Assembly (NCBI RefSeq): GCF_026627255.1
Contig: NZ_JAPNLM010000013.1
Location: forward strand, 62,001 to 126,000
Direction of reading: 5' to 3'
Origin: Streptomyces antarcticus
GTDB lineage: Bacteria > Actinomycetota > Actinomycetes > Streptomycetales > Streptomycetaceae
DNA length: 64,000 nt
Shown here: one piece after another, positions 16,203 to 24,951 of the stretch
Layout: every line of letters begins with the position of its first letter
Position numbering within the stretch: position 1 is the first letter of the stretch
Program-made: the position numbers and the translations under genes
The notes under the pieces: generated by a model
The model's input: the letters and a program-made list of their open reading frames with translations, nothing else
Databases searched by the model: none
Told to the model about the DNA's origin: nothing

Positions 16203-16913
16203 ATGAACCCCATGAGCCCCATGAGCGGCGTGCGCGAGGTGGAAGCGGCCCGGGTGGACGGGCCGCCCCCGGAGCTGGTCTGGTACACGGCGTACGGCTC
16301 GAACATGCACCTGGACCGGCTGAACTCCTACATCGCCGGAGGTGCCCCGCCGGGGTCCCCGCACCGCTACCCCGGGTGCCGCGACCGGCGCGCCCCGGCG
16401 CGGTCGCTCCCCGTCGAGCTGCCCGGCCGGCTGTACTTCGCCACGGAATCCGCCGTGTGGACCGGCGGCCGGGGCTTCTACGACCCGGCGCCCCCGGGCC
16501 GGACGCGGGCGCGGGCCCACCTGGTGTCGGCGCGGCAGTTCTCCGACATCGCGGCCCAGGAGATGTACCGGGATCCCGGCGCCGACCTCGACCTGACCAC
16601 GGTGCTGCGCACGGGCCGCGACGAACTCGGGCCCGGCCGGTACGAGACGCTGATCTGCCCCGGCGCGCTGGAGGGCGTCCCGGTGCTGACCTTCACGGCG
16701 CCCTGGGCCATGGGGGACGTGGACTGGGCCGCGCCCTCCGCCCCGTACGTACGGCTCCTGGCGACCGGCCTGCTGGAGTGCGGCCCGTGGGACCGGCGCT
16801 CCGTAGCCGCCTACCTCGCCCGCTGCCCGGGCGCGGCCGGCCACTGGACCGAGGCCCGGATCACGGCCCTCCTCACACCCCCTGACGGCGCCGCCGCCGG
16901 ACGGACCCGCTAG
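16203..16913 (+). CDS. GGCT-like (YGSN motif) conserved protein
   Basis: This 236-residue protein has YTAYGSNMHLDRL near residue 29. YGSN with a following Met is the substrate loop of gamma-glutamylcyclotransferase-like folds. Related Streptomyces proteins are, as I recall, often labelled histone deacetylase, but no deacetylase metal-site motif is visible. The Met-rich start (MNPMSPMSG) offers three possible ATG codons at 16203, 16212 and 16221. The first is only 4 bases from AGGAG, so the second is a real alternative. Its TAG stop overlaps the stop of the convergent pmt gene inside CTAG. Confidence 0.75.
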   Translation: MNPMSPMSGVREVEAARVDGPPPELVWYTAYGSNMHLDRLNSYIAGGAPPGSPHRYPGCRDRRAPARSLPVELPGRLYFATESAVWTGGRGFYDPAPPGRTRARAHLVSARQFSDIAAQEMYRDPGADLDLTTVLRTGRDELGPGRYETLICPGALEGVPVLTFTAPWAMGDVDWAAPSAPYVRLLATGLLECGPWDRRSVAAYLARCPGAAGHWTEARITALLTPPDGAAAGRTR

Positions 16914-18679
16914 ACCCAGGTGTCCAGCCACATGCGGTGGCGCCAGGAGTCCATCGGGAGGGTCTGGCCCGTGTAGATGGGCCAGAAGTAGATGAAGTTC
17001 CACACGATCAGCAGGACCAGCACGCCCGACCCGATCGCGCCCAGGGCCCGTCTGCGTTCCGATGAGCCCGCCGGGCCCAGCAGGGCGCCGATCATCATCG
17101 CCACCGCCAGGCACAGGTACGGGACGAAGACCACCGAGTAGAAGAAGAAGATGGTCCGCTCCTGGTAGTTGAACCAGGGCAGCAGGCCCGCGCCCAGTGC
17201 GCACGCGATCGCGCCCGCCCGCCAGTCGCGGCGGGAGAACCACCGCCACAGCACGTACAGCAGCGCGAAGCAGCCCGCCCACCACAGCAGCGGGGTGCCC
17301 AGGGCCAGCACCTCGCGGGCGCACTTGCCCGCCTCCGTCGCCGGGCAGCCGTCCGTGCCGGGTTCGGGGGACTCGTAGAAGAAGGAGACGGGCCGGCCCA
17401 GGACCAGCCAGCTCCACGGGTTGGACTCGTAGGTGTGCCCGGAGGTCAGGCCGACGTGGAACTTGTAGACCTCGGTCTCGTAGTGCCACAGGCTGCGCAC
17501 CCACTCGGGCAGGAACGACAGGGAGCTGCCCTGGTCGTTCTTGGCGGCCCAGTCGCGCAGGTAGCCGCCCTTGCCGTTGTCCGGGCTGAAGATCCAGCCC
17601 GACCAGGAGGCCGCGTACGTCGCCACCGCCACCGGCACCGTCGACACGAAGGCGGGCAGCGCGTCGCGCCGCAGCATCGAGGCGTACGGGGCGCCCGCGC
17701 CCGCCGTGCGGCGCGCGGCGGCGTCCCACAGGACGGTCAGGACGCCGAAGAAGGCCAGCGCGATGAAGCCGTTCCACTTCGTGCCCGCGGCCAGGCCCAG
17801 GCACACGCCGGCCAGGAGGCGGTACGGCCGCCAGCCCAGCCCCAGCGTCTCGGCGATCTTCATGTCGGGCCGGGTACGGCCCTCCGCGTCCACCGGCAGC
17901 GCGTCGGCGAGTCTGGCCCGGGTCCGGTCCCGGTCGATGAGCAGCGCCCCGAACGCGGCCAGCACGAAGAACATCAGCACCAGGTCGAGCAGCGCGGTCC
18001 GGCTCATCACCAGGTGCAGGCCGTCCACCGCCAGCAGCGCGCCCGCCAGGCAGCCGAGGAACGTGGAGCGCAAGAGGCGGCGCCCGATCCGGCACAGCAT
18101 CAGCACCGAGAGCGTGCCGAGGACGGCGGTCATGAACCGCCAGCCGAAGGGGGTGAGGCCGAACATCCACTCGCCGAGCCCGATGACCCACTTGCCGACC
18201 GGCGGGTGGACCACGTACCCGGGGTCGACCGGCAGCGGCACGCCGTCCGGGTTGGCGAGGATCGACTTGTCGATGTCCTTCGGCCAGCTGGCCTCGTAGC
18301 CCTGCTTGACCGTGGCCCAGGCGTCCTTGGCGTAGTACGTCTCGTCGAATATCACCGCCTTCGGGCTGCCCAGGTGCACGAACCGCAGCACACCGGCGAC
18401 CATCGCCACCAGCAGCGGACCGGCCCACGAGACGATGCGCTGCCAGGTGCCCCACACCCCGGGCGGCAGCCCGAAGGTCGCCCACAGCTGCGCCGACGGC
18501 CTGGCGTACGGGGGCACCAGGCGGGTGCGGGCGTCGGGGCGCGGCGCCGTCCCCGCCGGGGGCGCGTAGCCGAAACCGCGCAGGCGGCCCAGCCACGTGG
18601 GGGGCTCTTGTGCGCGTCCCGCGGGCGGGGCGGGCGGGGCCCCCGCGGGGCTGGGCGGCGGCGTCGCGGTACTGGTCAC
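16910..18679 (-). CDS. pmt: Protein O-mannosyltransferase
   Basis: This 589-residue GT39-type mannosyltransferase transfers mannose from polyprenyl phosphate to secreted proteins at the membrane. FDETYYAKDAW contains the catalytic Asp112-Glu113 pair. HPPVGKW and TPFGWRF follow, as in Pmt proteins, then about ten TM helices, with WRWFSRRDWRAG and the C-terminal WHYETE region. The N-terminal 60 residues are Pro/Ala-rich and cytoplasmic. The start is a GTG 167 bp from the divergent rsmI. In Streptomyces this enzyme glycosylates the phiC31 receptor and other envelope proteins. Confidence 0.93.
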   Translation of the reverse strand: MTSTATPPPSPAGAPPAPPAGRAQEPPTWLGRLRGFGYAPPAGTAPRPDARTRLVPPYARPSAQLWATFGLPPGVWGTWQRIVSWAGPLLVAMVAGVLRFVHLGSPKAVIFDETYYAKDAWATVKQGYEASWPKDIDKSILANPDGVPLPVDPGYVVHPPVGKWVIGLGEWMFGLTPFGWRFMTAVLGTLSVLMLCRIGRRLLRSTFLGCLAGALLAVDGLHLVMSRTALLDLVLMFFVLAAFGALLIDRDRTRARLADALPVDAEGRTRPDMKIAETLGLGWRPYRLLAGVCLGLAAGTKWNGFIALAFFGVLTVLWDAAARRTAGAGAPYASMLRRDALPAFVSTVPVAVATYAASWSGWIFSPDNGKGGYLRDWAAKNDQGSSLSFLPEWVRSLWHYETEVYKFHVGLTSGHTYESNPWSWLVLGRPVSFFYESPEPGTDGCPATEAGKCAREVLALGTPLLWWAGCFALLYVLWRWFSRRDWRAGAIACALGAGLLPWFNYQERTIFFFYSVVFVPYLCLAVAMMIGALLGPAGSSERRRALGAIGSGVLVLLIVWNFIYFWPIYTGQTLPMDSWRHRMWLDTWV

Positions 18680-18846
18680 CGGGTCATCGTAGGGAACCGA
18701 TCTGTGGGAGCCCCAGTCGCCGCGTACCCGACGGGCGAGCCGGGCCCCCGGCGGCGGCCCACGGTGGCTGCGTGGCGGCCCGGCGGCGCTCCGGGCCGGG
18801 GCCCGCGGCGGGGCGGGACGGCCGGAAGGACTGAGAGGATGGGCCG

Positions 18847-19776
18847 GTGACAGCTGACCAGCCCCGCGGTACCGAACCCGTCCACACGCCCGCCGGCCAG
18901 GCAGGCGTCCTCGTCCTCGCCGGGACCCCGATCGGCGACCTGGCGGACGCCCCGCCACGGCTCGGCGCCGAGCTGGAGCGGGCCGACGTGATCGCCGCCG
19001 AGGACACCCGGCGGCTGCGCCGGCTGACGCAGGGGATCGGGGTGCACACCACCGGGCGCGTGCTCTCGTACTTCGAGGGCAACGAGTCGGCCCGCACCCC
19101 GGAGCTGGTCGAAGCCCTGGAGGCGGGCAAGCGGGTGCTGCTGGTGACCGACGCGGGCATGCCCTCCGTCTCGGACCCCGGCTACCGGCTGGTCGCCGCC
19201 GCCGTGCTGAAGGACATCAAGGTCACCGCCGTGCCCGGGCCGTCCGCGGTGCTCACCGCGCTCGCGCTCTCCGGGCTGCCGGTGGACCGGTTCTGCTTCG
19301 AGGGCTTCCTGCCGCGCAAGGCCGGCGAGCGCCTGGGCCGGCTGCGCGAGGTCGAGGGCGAACGGCGCACGCTCGTCTACTTCGAGGCCCCGCACCGGCT
19401 CGACGACACCCTCGCCGCCATGGCCGAGGTCTTCGGCGCCGACCGGCGGGCGGCCGTGTGCCGCGAGCTGACCAAGACGTACGAGGAGGTCAAGCGCGGC
19501 GGGCTCGGCGAGCTGGCGGCCTGGGCCGCCGAGGGCGTCCGCGGGGAGATCACCGTCGTCGTCGAGGGCGCCCCGGCGGCCGGGCCCGGCGACGTGGACG
19601 CCGAGGAGCTGGTGCGCAGGGTGCGGGTGCGCGAGGAGGCGGGGGAGCGGCGCAAGGAGGCCATCGCGGCGGTCGCGGCCGAGGCGGGAGTACCCAAGCG
19701 CGAGGTGTTCGATGCGGTGGTCGCGGCAAAGAACGCGGCACAAAAGGTGCCCGCATCCGGTAAAGAGCTAACCTGA
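18847..19776 (+). CDS. rsmI: 16S rRNA (cytidine-1402 2'-O) methyltransferase RsmI
   Basis: This 309-residue tetrapyrrole-methylase-fold enzyme methylates the ribose of C1402 in 16S rRNA. Family motifs are GTPIGDLAD near residue 27, EDTRRLRRL, VTDAGMPSVSDPGYRL, VPGPSAVLTAL and FEGFLPRK. The C-terminal helical segment (RRKEAIAAVAAEAGVPKREVF) is also typical. The GTG start follows GGATGGGCC. It is divergent from pmt and read toward the zinc-ribbon gene. Confidence 0.95.
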   Translation: MTADQPRGTEPVHTPAGQAGVLVLAGTPIGDLADAPPRLGAELERADVIAAEDTRRLRRLTQGIGVHTTGRVLSYFEGNESARTPELVEALEAGKRVLLVTDAGMPSVSDPGYRLVAAAVLKDIKVTAVPGPSAVLTALALSGLPVDRFCFEGFLPRKAGERLGRLREVEGERRTLVYFEAPHRLDDTLAAMAEVFGADRRAAVCRELTKTYEEVKRGGLGELAAWAAEGVRGEITVVVEGAPAAGPGDVDAEELVRRVRVREEAGERRKEAIAAVAAEAGVPKREVFDAVVAAKNAAQKVPASGKELT

Positions 19777-19876
19777 AAGGCAAAGCTCAGACCGCGCACC
19801 GGGCCCTTCGGGCATGAGTCGCCCAAGGACCGTCCAACACTCGACCGAGCCTGATGCGCTCCCGCCCGAAGAGGCG

Positions 19877-19900
19877 TCCACTGGCCATGGCACCAGTGGA
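19877..19900 (+). promoter_or_regulatory. Leader hairpin containing a start codon in its loop
   Basis: TCCACTGG-8-CCAGTGGA is a perfect 8-bp inverted repeat just before the ribosome site of the zinc-ribbon gene. Its loop holds an ATG (19887). It could be an operator or an RNA hairpin. Confidence 0.5.
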
Positions 19901-19919
19901 ACAAGAGGAGCTGGCATGA
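19887..19919 (+). CDS. Possible 10-codon upstream ORF coupled to the zinc-ribbon gene
   Basis: ATG at 19887 opens a frame coding for MAPVEQEELA. Its TGA overlaps the next gene's ATG as ATGA. A weak GAGG lies about 11 bases upstream, and the start sits in the loop of the 19877-19900 hairpin. The GAG-GAG codons of the peptide are also the ribosome site of the main gene. Chance is possible for so short a frame. Confidence 0.25.
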   Translation: MAPVEQEELA

Positions 19920-20437
19920 GTGAGATCGCAGACACCCCGGTACCCGTCGCCGCCGCGGTACCCGGCACTGTTTCCGCACCCGCCCTGCACACCGTGCACG
20001 AGGCGTACTCGTTCGCGTGCATGAGGTGCGGGTACGGCTGGGAGCAGGCCTACGAGATAGAACACCGCGTCGACGGCACAGGACGTCCGTTCATCACCTA
20101 CACGGCCAACCGGGAGCGGGTTCCGTCCCCGCTGTCGAGCCCGACCTGCCTGAACTGCGGCGGGCACGTCGTACGGATCATGCGGTCGGGGCAGGTCTCC
20201 TCCGTGCTCGGCATGCTCGACCAGCTCTACCACCACCCCGTCGCACCCGGCATCGCCGGACCCGTCCCGGCGGGCCAGAACGTACCGAGGGGTCCGAAGG
20301 CTCCCAAGGCACCCAGGGCTCCGAAGCCGCGCAAGGCGTCCCGGCTCCACGACGCCCCGGGACCGGTCGCGATCGACGACGCCGAGGAGCGCCGGGGGCC
20401 GGTCGCCCGGCTGATGGGGATCTTCCGCCGGTCATAG
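19916..20437 (+). CDS. Zinc-ribbon protein of unknown function
   Basis: This 173-residue protein starts at ATG with AAGAGGAG upstream. CMRCGYGW (about residue 40) and CLNCGGHVV (about residue 80) form a treble-clef or zinc-ribbon pair. The tail is basic and Lys/Pro/Arg-rich (RGPKAPKAPRAPKPRKAS), which may bind nucleic acid. No enzyme motif is visible. It sits between rsmI and tatD, 10 bp before tatD, so it may share a message with tatD. Function not assigned. Confidence 0.8.
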   Translation: MSEIADTPVPVAAAVPGTVSAPALHTVHEAYSFACMRCGYGWEQAYEIEHRVDGTGRPFITYTANRERVPSPLSSPTCLNCGGHVVRIMRSGQVSSVLGMLDQLYHHPVAPGIAGPVPAGQNVPRGPKAPKAPRAPKPRKASRLHDAPGPVAIDDAEERRGPVARLMGIFRRS

Positions 20438-20447
20438 GATCGGCCGT

Positions 20448-21353
20448 ATGAGCACCGCTTCGAAGGACGCCCCGCCGCCGCTGCCCGAACCGCTGCGGGT
20501 GGCGGTGGCCGACTCGCACACCCACCTCGACATGCAGTCCGGCACCGTCGAGGAGGGCCTCGCCAAGGCGGCGTCGGTGGGCGTGACCACGGTCGTCCAG
20601 GTGGGCTGCGACGTGAAGGGCTCCCGCTGGGCCGCCGAGACCGCGGCCCAGTACGCGAACGTGCACGCGGCGGTGGCCCTTCACCCGAACGAAGCCCCCC
20701 GGATCGTCCACGGGGACCCAGGGGGCACCTCCCAGCCCCCTGGGGCTGGGGGAGGCTGGTCGCGGCAGGGCGCCCGCACCGGCGGCGGCGAGACGGCGCT
20801 GGACGACGCGCTCGCCGAGATCGAGGCGCTCGCCGCGCTCGGCCACGTGAAGGCGGTCGGTGAGACCGGCCTCGACCACTTCCGGACCGGCCCGGAGGGG
20901 ATGGCTGCACAGGAGCGTTCCTTCCGCGCCCACATCGAGATCGCCAAGCGGCAGGGCAAGGCCCTGGTCATCCACGACCGGGACGCCCACGCGGACGTGC
21001 TGCGCGTCCTGCGCGAGGAGGGCGCGCCCGAACGGACCGTCTTCCACTGCTACTCGGGGGACGCCGAGATGGCCCGCGAGTGCGCGGCCGCCGGGTACTA
21101 CATGTCCTTCGCCGGGACCGTCACCTTCAAGAACGCGGCGCCGCTGCGCGAAGCCCTCGCCGTGGCCCCGCTGGAGCTGGTGCTCGTCGAGACGGACGCC
21201 CCGTACCTGACCCCGGCGCCGTACCGCGGACGGCCCAACGCGCCCTATCTCATTCCGCTGACCGTACGGGCGATGGCCGCCGTCCGGGGCCTCGACGAGG
21301 ACGCCATGGCCACCGCCCTGGCCGCCAACACGGCACGCGCCTTCGCCTACTGA
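20448..21353 (+). CDS. tatD: TatD-family metal-dependent DNase
   Basis: This 301-residue TIM-barrel hydrolase has the metal ligands in order: H24-x-H26 in DSHTHLD, Glu in VGETGLD, His in VIHDRDAH, His in FHCYSGD, and Asp in VETDAPYL. Family members are 3'-5' exonucleases on DNA with a role in oxidative damage repair. Residues of about 90-112 are an extra Gly/Pro/Ser loop encoded by a palindromic repeat (20721-20754) that keeps the frame and lies away from the metal site. The start is an ATG 10 bp after the upstream gene. Confidence 0.93.
   Translation: MSTASKDAPPPLPEPLRVAVADSHTHLDMQSGTVEEGLAKAASVGVTTVVQVGCDVKGSRWAAETAAQYANVHAAVALHPNEAPRIVHGDPGGTSQPPGAGGGWSRQGARTGGGETALDDALAEIEALAALGHVKAVGETGLDHFRTGPEGMAAQERSFRAHIEIAKRQGKALVIHDRDAHADVLRVLREEGAPERTVFHCYSGDAEMARECAAAGYYMSFAGTVTFKNAAPLREALAVAPLELVLVETDAPYLTPAPYRGRPNAPYLIPLTVRAMAAVRGLDEDAMATALAANTARAFAY
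20721..20754. repeat. Short palindromic repeat inserted in frame inside tatD
   Basis: This 34-bp block has arms CCTCCCAGCCCC and GGGGCTGGGGGAGG and begins GGGGGCACC. The same design appears at 38191-38219 and, more diverged, at 10407-10443. It encodes a surface loop that other TatD proteins are not expected to have. Confidence 0.6.
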
Positions 21354-21507
21354 CGCCCCGTCCGCCCCGCCCCGCCGCAGGACGCCCGCCGGCCGGGAGA
21401 CGCCCGCACCGCGACGCTGTGTGATCGAACGGCTTTCGTGTGTGACGGATCCTCCGCTAAGGTGCCGTGCCCGAACCAGCGGGGGCCGGACCAGTGGAGC
21501 GAGCGTC

Positions 21508-22975
21508 GTGAGCGATACGCAGGGCAGTCACCGCCGTGGCGGTCCCGTGCCGGAGGCGTACGAGGACGAGCCCCCGGGCCCGCCGGCCGCCCCGTGGGAC
21601 ACGGCCGGGGCGGAGCCCCCGGCCGTCCCGGCGGGCCGCCGCCGGGCCCGCGGCCGCGAAGCCCCGGCCGCCGCCGTGTCCATCCCCGCCCCCGCCGGCG
21701 AGCCGGGCACGGGCCGCCGCCGCGGGACCGGGGAGCCGCCCGCCGCCGCGGCGGCCGCCCCGTCCGGCTCCGGCAGACGCCGGGGCACCGCCGCCGAGGC
21801 CGCCGGGCCGGGGACCCTGCCCGCGCCCGCCGGAACCGGCCGGCGCCGGACGCCGGCGCGGGACCCGGGCCCCGGCGCCCTCCGCCCGCGGCGGGACCTG
21901 GCGGCGGATCGTGCCGCAGGCGCTGGTCGTCGCCTTCCTCGCCGGCGGCACCAGCGCGTTCGTGGCCGCCGACAAGGCCGTACGCCTCACCGTCGACGGG
22001 GTCCCGCGCGAGCTGCACACCTTCGCCGACGACATCGGCGAGCTGCTCGCCTCCGAGGGCCTCGGCGTCGGCCCCCACGACCTCGTCACCCCCGCCCCCG
22101 GCGCCCACCTCGACGACGGCGAGGAGATCGTCGTCCGCTACGGCCGCCCGCTGCGCCTCACCCTCGACGGGCGGCAGCGCCAGGTGTGGACCACCGCCCG
22201 CACCGTCGAGGGCGCCCTGCACCAGTTCGGCATCCGCGCCGAGGGCGCCTACCTCTCCGTCCCCCGCACCGCGCCCGTCCCGCGCGCCGGCCTCACCCTC
22301 GGCGTCCGTACGGAGCGCAGCGTCACCTTCATGGCCGACGGCCGCGAGCGCACGATCCGCACCAACGCCGCGACCGTGCTGGAAGCCCTCGACCAGGCCG
22401 GCATCACCCTGCGCGGCGAGGACACCACGTCCGTGCCCCCGACCGCCTTCCCGCGCGACGGCCAGACCGTCACCGTGCTCCGGATCACCGGCAGCCGGGA
22501 GGTCCGCGAAGAGCGCATCCCGTACCTGACGGAGCGGGTCAAGGACCCCGCCCTGTTCGCCGGCACCGAGGTCGTCGAGCGGGCCGGCCGGCCCGGCGCG
22601 CGCAGGGTCACGTACAGCCTGCGCACCGTCAACGGGGTCCGCCAGAAGGCCCGCCGGATCGCCGAGGAGACCGTCCGCGAGCCCGTCGGACAGCTCGTCA
22701 AGGTGGGCACGAAGCCGCTGCCGACGTCCGTCGCGGGCGCCGACGGCCTCAACTGGGCGGCGCTGGCCCGGTGCGAGTCCGGCGGCCGTCCCTCCGCCAC
22801 CGACCCCTCGGGCACCTACGGCGGCCTCTACCAGTTCGACGTCCGCACCTGGCAGGCGCTCGGCGGAAGCGGACGCCCACAGGACGCGTCGGGGTCGGAG
22901 CAGACGTTCCGCGCGAAGAAGCTCTACGTCCAGCGCGGCGCGAGCCCCTGGCCCCACTGCGGCCGCAGGCTCTAG
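21508..22975 (+). CDS. Resuscitation-promoting factor (RpfB-like), apparent frameshift
   Basis: This is a secreted or membrane-anchored muralytic enzyme that wakes dormant cells or spores. The C-terminal frame encodes a TM helix (about 21915-21970), three DUF348 repeats, a G5 domain (about 22480-22710), and an Rpf lysozyme-like domain with the catalytic Glu in ARCESGG. The only good start, GTG 21508 with GGAG 8 bases upstream, lies in another frame. Its product has normal Streptomyces codon use and Arg/Ala-rich text up to about 21880. One surplus base (or two missing) between about 21700 and 21900 would join them. This is a sequencing error in a C/G run, a real inactivation, or frameshifting. 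The gene precedes rsmA. Confidence 0.8.
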
Positions 22976-23023
22976 TCGCCGGGCCGGGGCGGGAGCACCC
23001 CGTCGATCTGAGACGCTTTACCG

Positions 23024-23944
23024 GTGAGCACCGCAGAGCAGCAGCCCCAGAACCCCGAGAACCCCGGGCATCCCGTATCCGACTCCCTTCTCGGCCCCGC
23101 CGACATCCGGGAGCTGGCCGCGGCACTCGGCGTACGCCCGACGAAGCAGAAGGGCCAGAACTTCGTCATCGACGCCAACACGGTCCGCCGGATCGTGCGC
23201 ACCGCCGGGGTCCGCCCCGACGACGTGGTCGTCGAGGTCGGGCCGGGCCTGGGCTCGCTGACGCTCGCGCTGCTGGAGGCCGCGGACCGGGTCGTCGCGG
23301 TGGAGATCGACGACATCCTCGCGGCGGCGCTGCCCGCCACCATCGAGGCCCGCATGCCCGCGCGCACGGACCGCTTCGCGCTGGTCCACTCCGACGCGAT
23401 GCTGGTCACGGAGCTGCCCGGCCCGGCGCCCACCGCGCTCGTCGCGAACCTGCCGTACAACGTGGCCGTGCCCGTGCTGCTCACGATGCTCGACCGCTTC
23501 CCGAGCATCGAGCGGACCCTGGTCATGGTGCAGGCCGAGGTCGCCGACCGGCTCGCCGCCGAGCCCGGAAACAAGGTCTACGGAGTCCCCTCCGTGAAGG
23601 CCAACTGGTACGCGCACGTCAAGCGCGCCGGGTCCATCGGCCGCAAGGTCTTCTGGCCCGCGCCGAACGTCGACTCCGGACTCGTCTCGCTCGTCCGCCG
23701 CACGGAGCCCGTCAAGACCACCGCCACCAAGGCCGAGGTCTTCGCGGTCGTGGACGCGGCCTTCGCCCAGCGCCGCAAGACGCTGCGCGCCGCCCTGGCC
23801 GGCTGGGCCGGTTCGGCGGCCGGCGCCGAAGCGGCCCTGGTCGCCGCCGGCGTCTCGCCGCAGGCCCGCGGGGAGTCGCTGACGGTGGAGGAGTTCGCGG
23901 CGATCGCCGAGCACAAGCCGGCGGTACGGGAGCCCGTCCTGTGA
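23024..23944 (+). CDS. rsmA: 16S rRNA dimethyladenosine transferase RsmA (KsgA)
   Basis: This 306-residue SAM-dependent enzyme dimethylates A1518 and A1519 of 16S rRNA. KQKGQNFVID, the SAM motif VEVGPGLGSLT and the catalytic NLPYN motif are all present. The helical C-terminal domain (AFAQRRKTLRAAL) binds rRNA. The GTG start lies 48 bp after the rpf gene. Its stop overlaps the ispE GTG by 4 bp. The rpf-rsmA-ispE order is a familiar actinobacterial arrangement. Confidence 0.96.
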   Translation: MSTAEQQPQNPENPGHPVSDSLLGPADIRELAAALGVRPTKQKGQNFVIDANTVRRIVRTAGVRPDDVVVEVGPGLGSLTLALLEAADRVVAVEIDDILAAALPATIEARMPARTDRFALVHSDAMLVTELPGPAPTALVANLPYNVAVPVLLTMLDRFPSIERTLVMVQAEVADRLAAEPGNKVYGVPSVKANWYAHVKRAGSIGRKVFWPAPNVDSGLVSLVRRTEPVKTTATKAEVFAVVDAAFAQRRKTLRAALAGWAGSAAGAEAALVAAGVSPQARGESLTVEEFAAIAEHKPAVREPVL

Positions 23945-24849
23945 GCGGCGCCGTGACCGTACGGGTCCCCGCGAAGGTCAACGTGCGCCTCGCGGTGGGC
24001 GGGGCCCGCCCCGACGGCTTCCACGACCTGGCCAACGTCTTCCTGGCGGTCTCCCTCTTCGACGAGGTGACGGCGACCGCGGCCGACGCGCTGACGGTGA
24101 CCTGCGAGGGGCCCGACGCGCACAAGGTCCCGCTGGACCGCACCAACCTCGTGGCGCGCGCCGCCGAGGCGCTGGCCGCGCGGGGCGGCCTCGACCCCGC
24201 CGTCCACCTGCACATCGCCAAGCGCATCCCGGTCGCGGGCGGCATGGCGGGTGGCAGCGCCGACGGCGCCGCGGCCCTGCTGGCCTGCGACGCCCTGTGG
24301 GGCCTGGACACGCCGCGCGCCGAACTCCTCGAGATCTGCGCGGAGCTGGGCAGCGACGTCCCGTTCAGCCTGGTGGGCGGCGCGGCGCTGGGCACCGGCC
24401 GGGGCGAGCTGCTGACCCCGGTGGACGCGGGCACCTTCCACTGGGTCTTCGCGGTCGCCGACGGCGGACTGTCCACCCCGGCGGTCTACCGCGAGTTCGA
24501 CCGCCTCGCCGCCGCGGCCGGTACGGAGGTCCCCGCGCCGGCCGCCTCCCCGGAGCTGCTGGCCGCCCTCGCCTCGGGTGACCCGGACGCGCTGGCCGCC
24601 ACCCTGGCCAACGACCTGCAGCCCGCCGCCCTCTCGCTGCGGCCGGGACTGGCCGCCGTACTGGCCGCGGGGACGGGCGGCGGAGCACTGGCCGGGATGG
24701 TCTCCGGCTCGGGGCCGACGACGGCCTTCCTGGTCCGGGACGCGGAAGCCGCCGCCAAGGTCGCCGCCGGGCTGGACGCCTCCGGCACCTGCCGGGCCAC
24801 CCACGTGGCGTCCGGCCCGGCCCCCGGCGCCACGGTCCTGCCGGGCTGA
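23941..24849 (+). CDS. ispE: 4-diphosphocytidyl-2-C-methyl-D-erythritol kinase
   Basis: This 302-residue GHMP kinase catalyses the ATP-dependent 2-phosphorylation step of the non-mevalonate isoprenoid pathway. VPAKVNVRLAVG holds the catalytic Lys region, RPDGFHDLANVF the substrate site, VAGGMAGGSADGAAAL the ATP loop, and SGSGPTTAFL the C-terminal GHMP motif. The GTG start overlaps the rsmA stop. A perfect 28-bp palindrome right after the stop ends the operon. Confidence 0.96.
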   Translation: MSGAVTVRVPAKVNVRLAVGGARPDGFHDLANVFLAVSLFDEVTATAADALTVTCEGPDAHKVPLDRTNLVARAAEALAARGGLDPAVHLHIAKRIPVAGGMAGGSADGAAALLACDALWGLDTPRAELLEICAELGSDVPFSLVGGAALGTGRGELLTPVDAGTFHWVFAVADGGLSTPAVYREFDRLAAAAGTEVPAPAASPELLAALASGDPDALAATLANDLQPAALSLRPGLAAVLAAGTGGGALAGMVSGSGPTTAFLVRDAEAAAKVAAGLDASGTCRATHVASGPAPGATVLPG

Positions 24850-24850
24850 G

Positions 24851-24878
24851 CGCGGGTCCCGGGGCCCCGGGACCCGCG
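24851..24878 (+). terminator. Palindromic terminator after ispE
   Basis: This is a perfect 28-bp palindrome (arms 24851-24864 and 24865-24878) beginning 2 bp after the ispE stop. It has no T-tract. Confidence 0.75.
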
Positions 24879-24951
24879 GGCGGGCGTACCCAGGCCGGAA
24901 CTGAGTATCCGTACCCTGTCGCGGGCCCCCGGCGGCGGCGATGTTGGGGCC

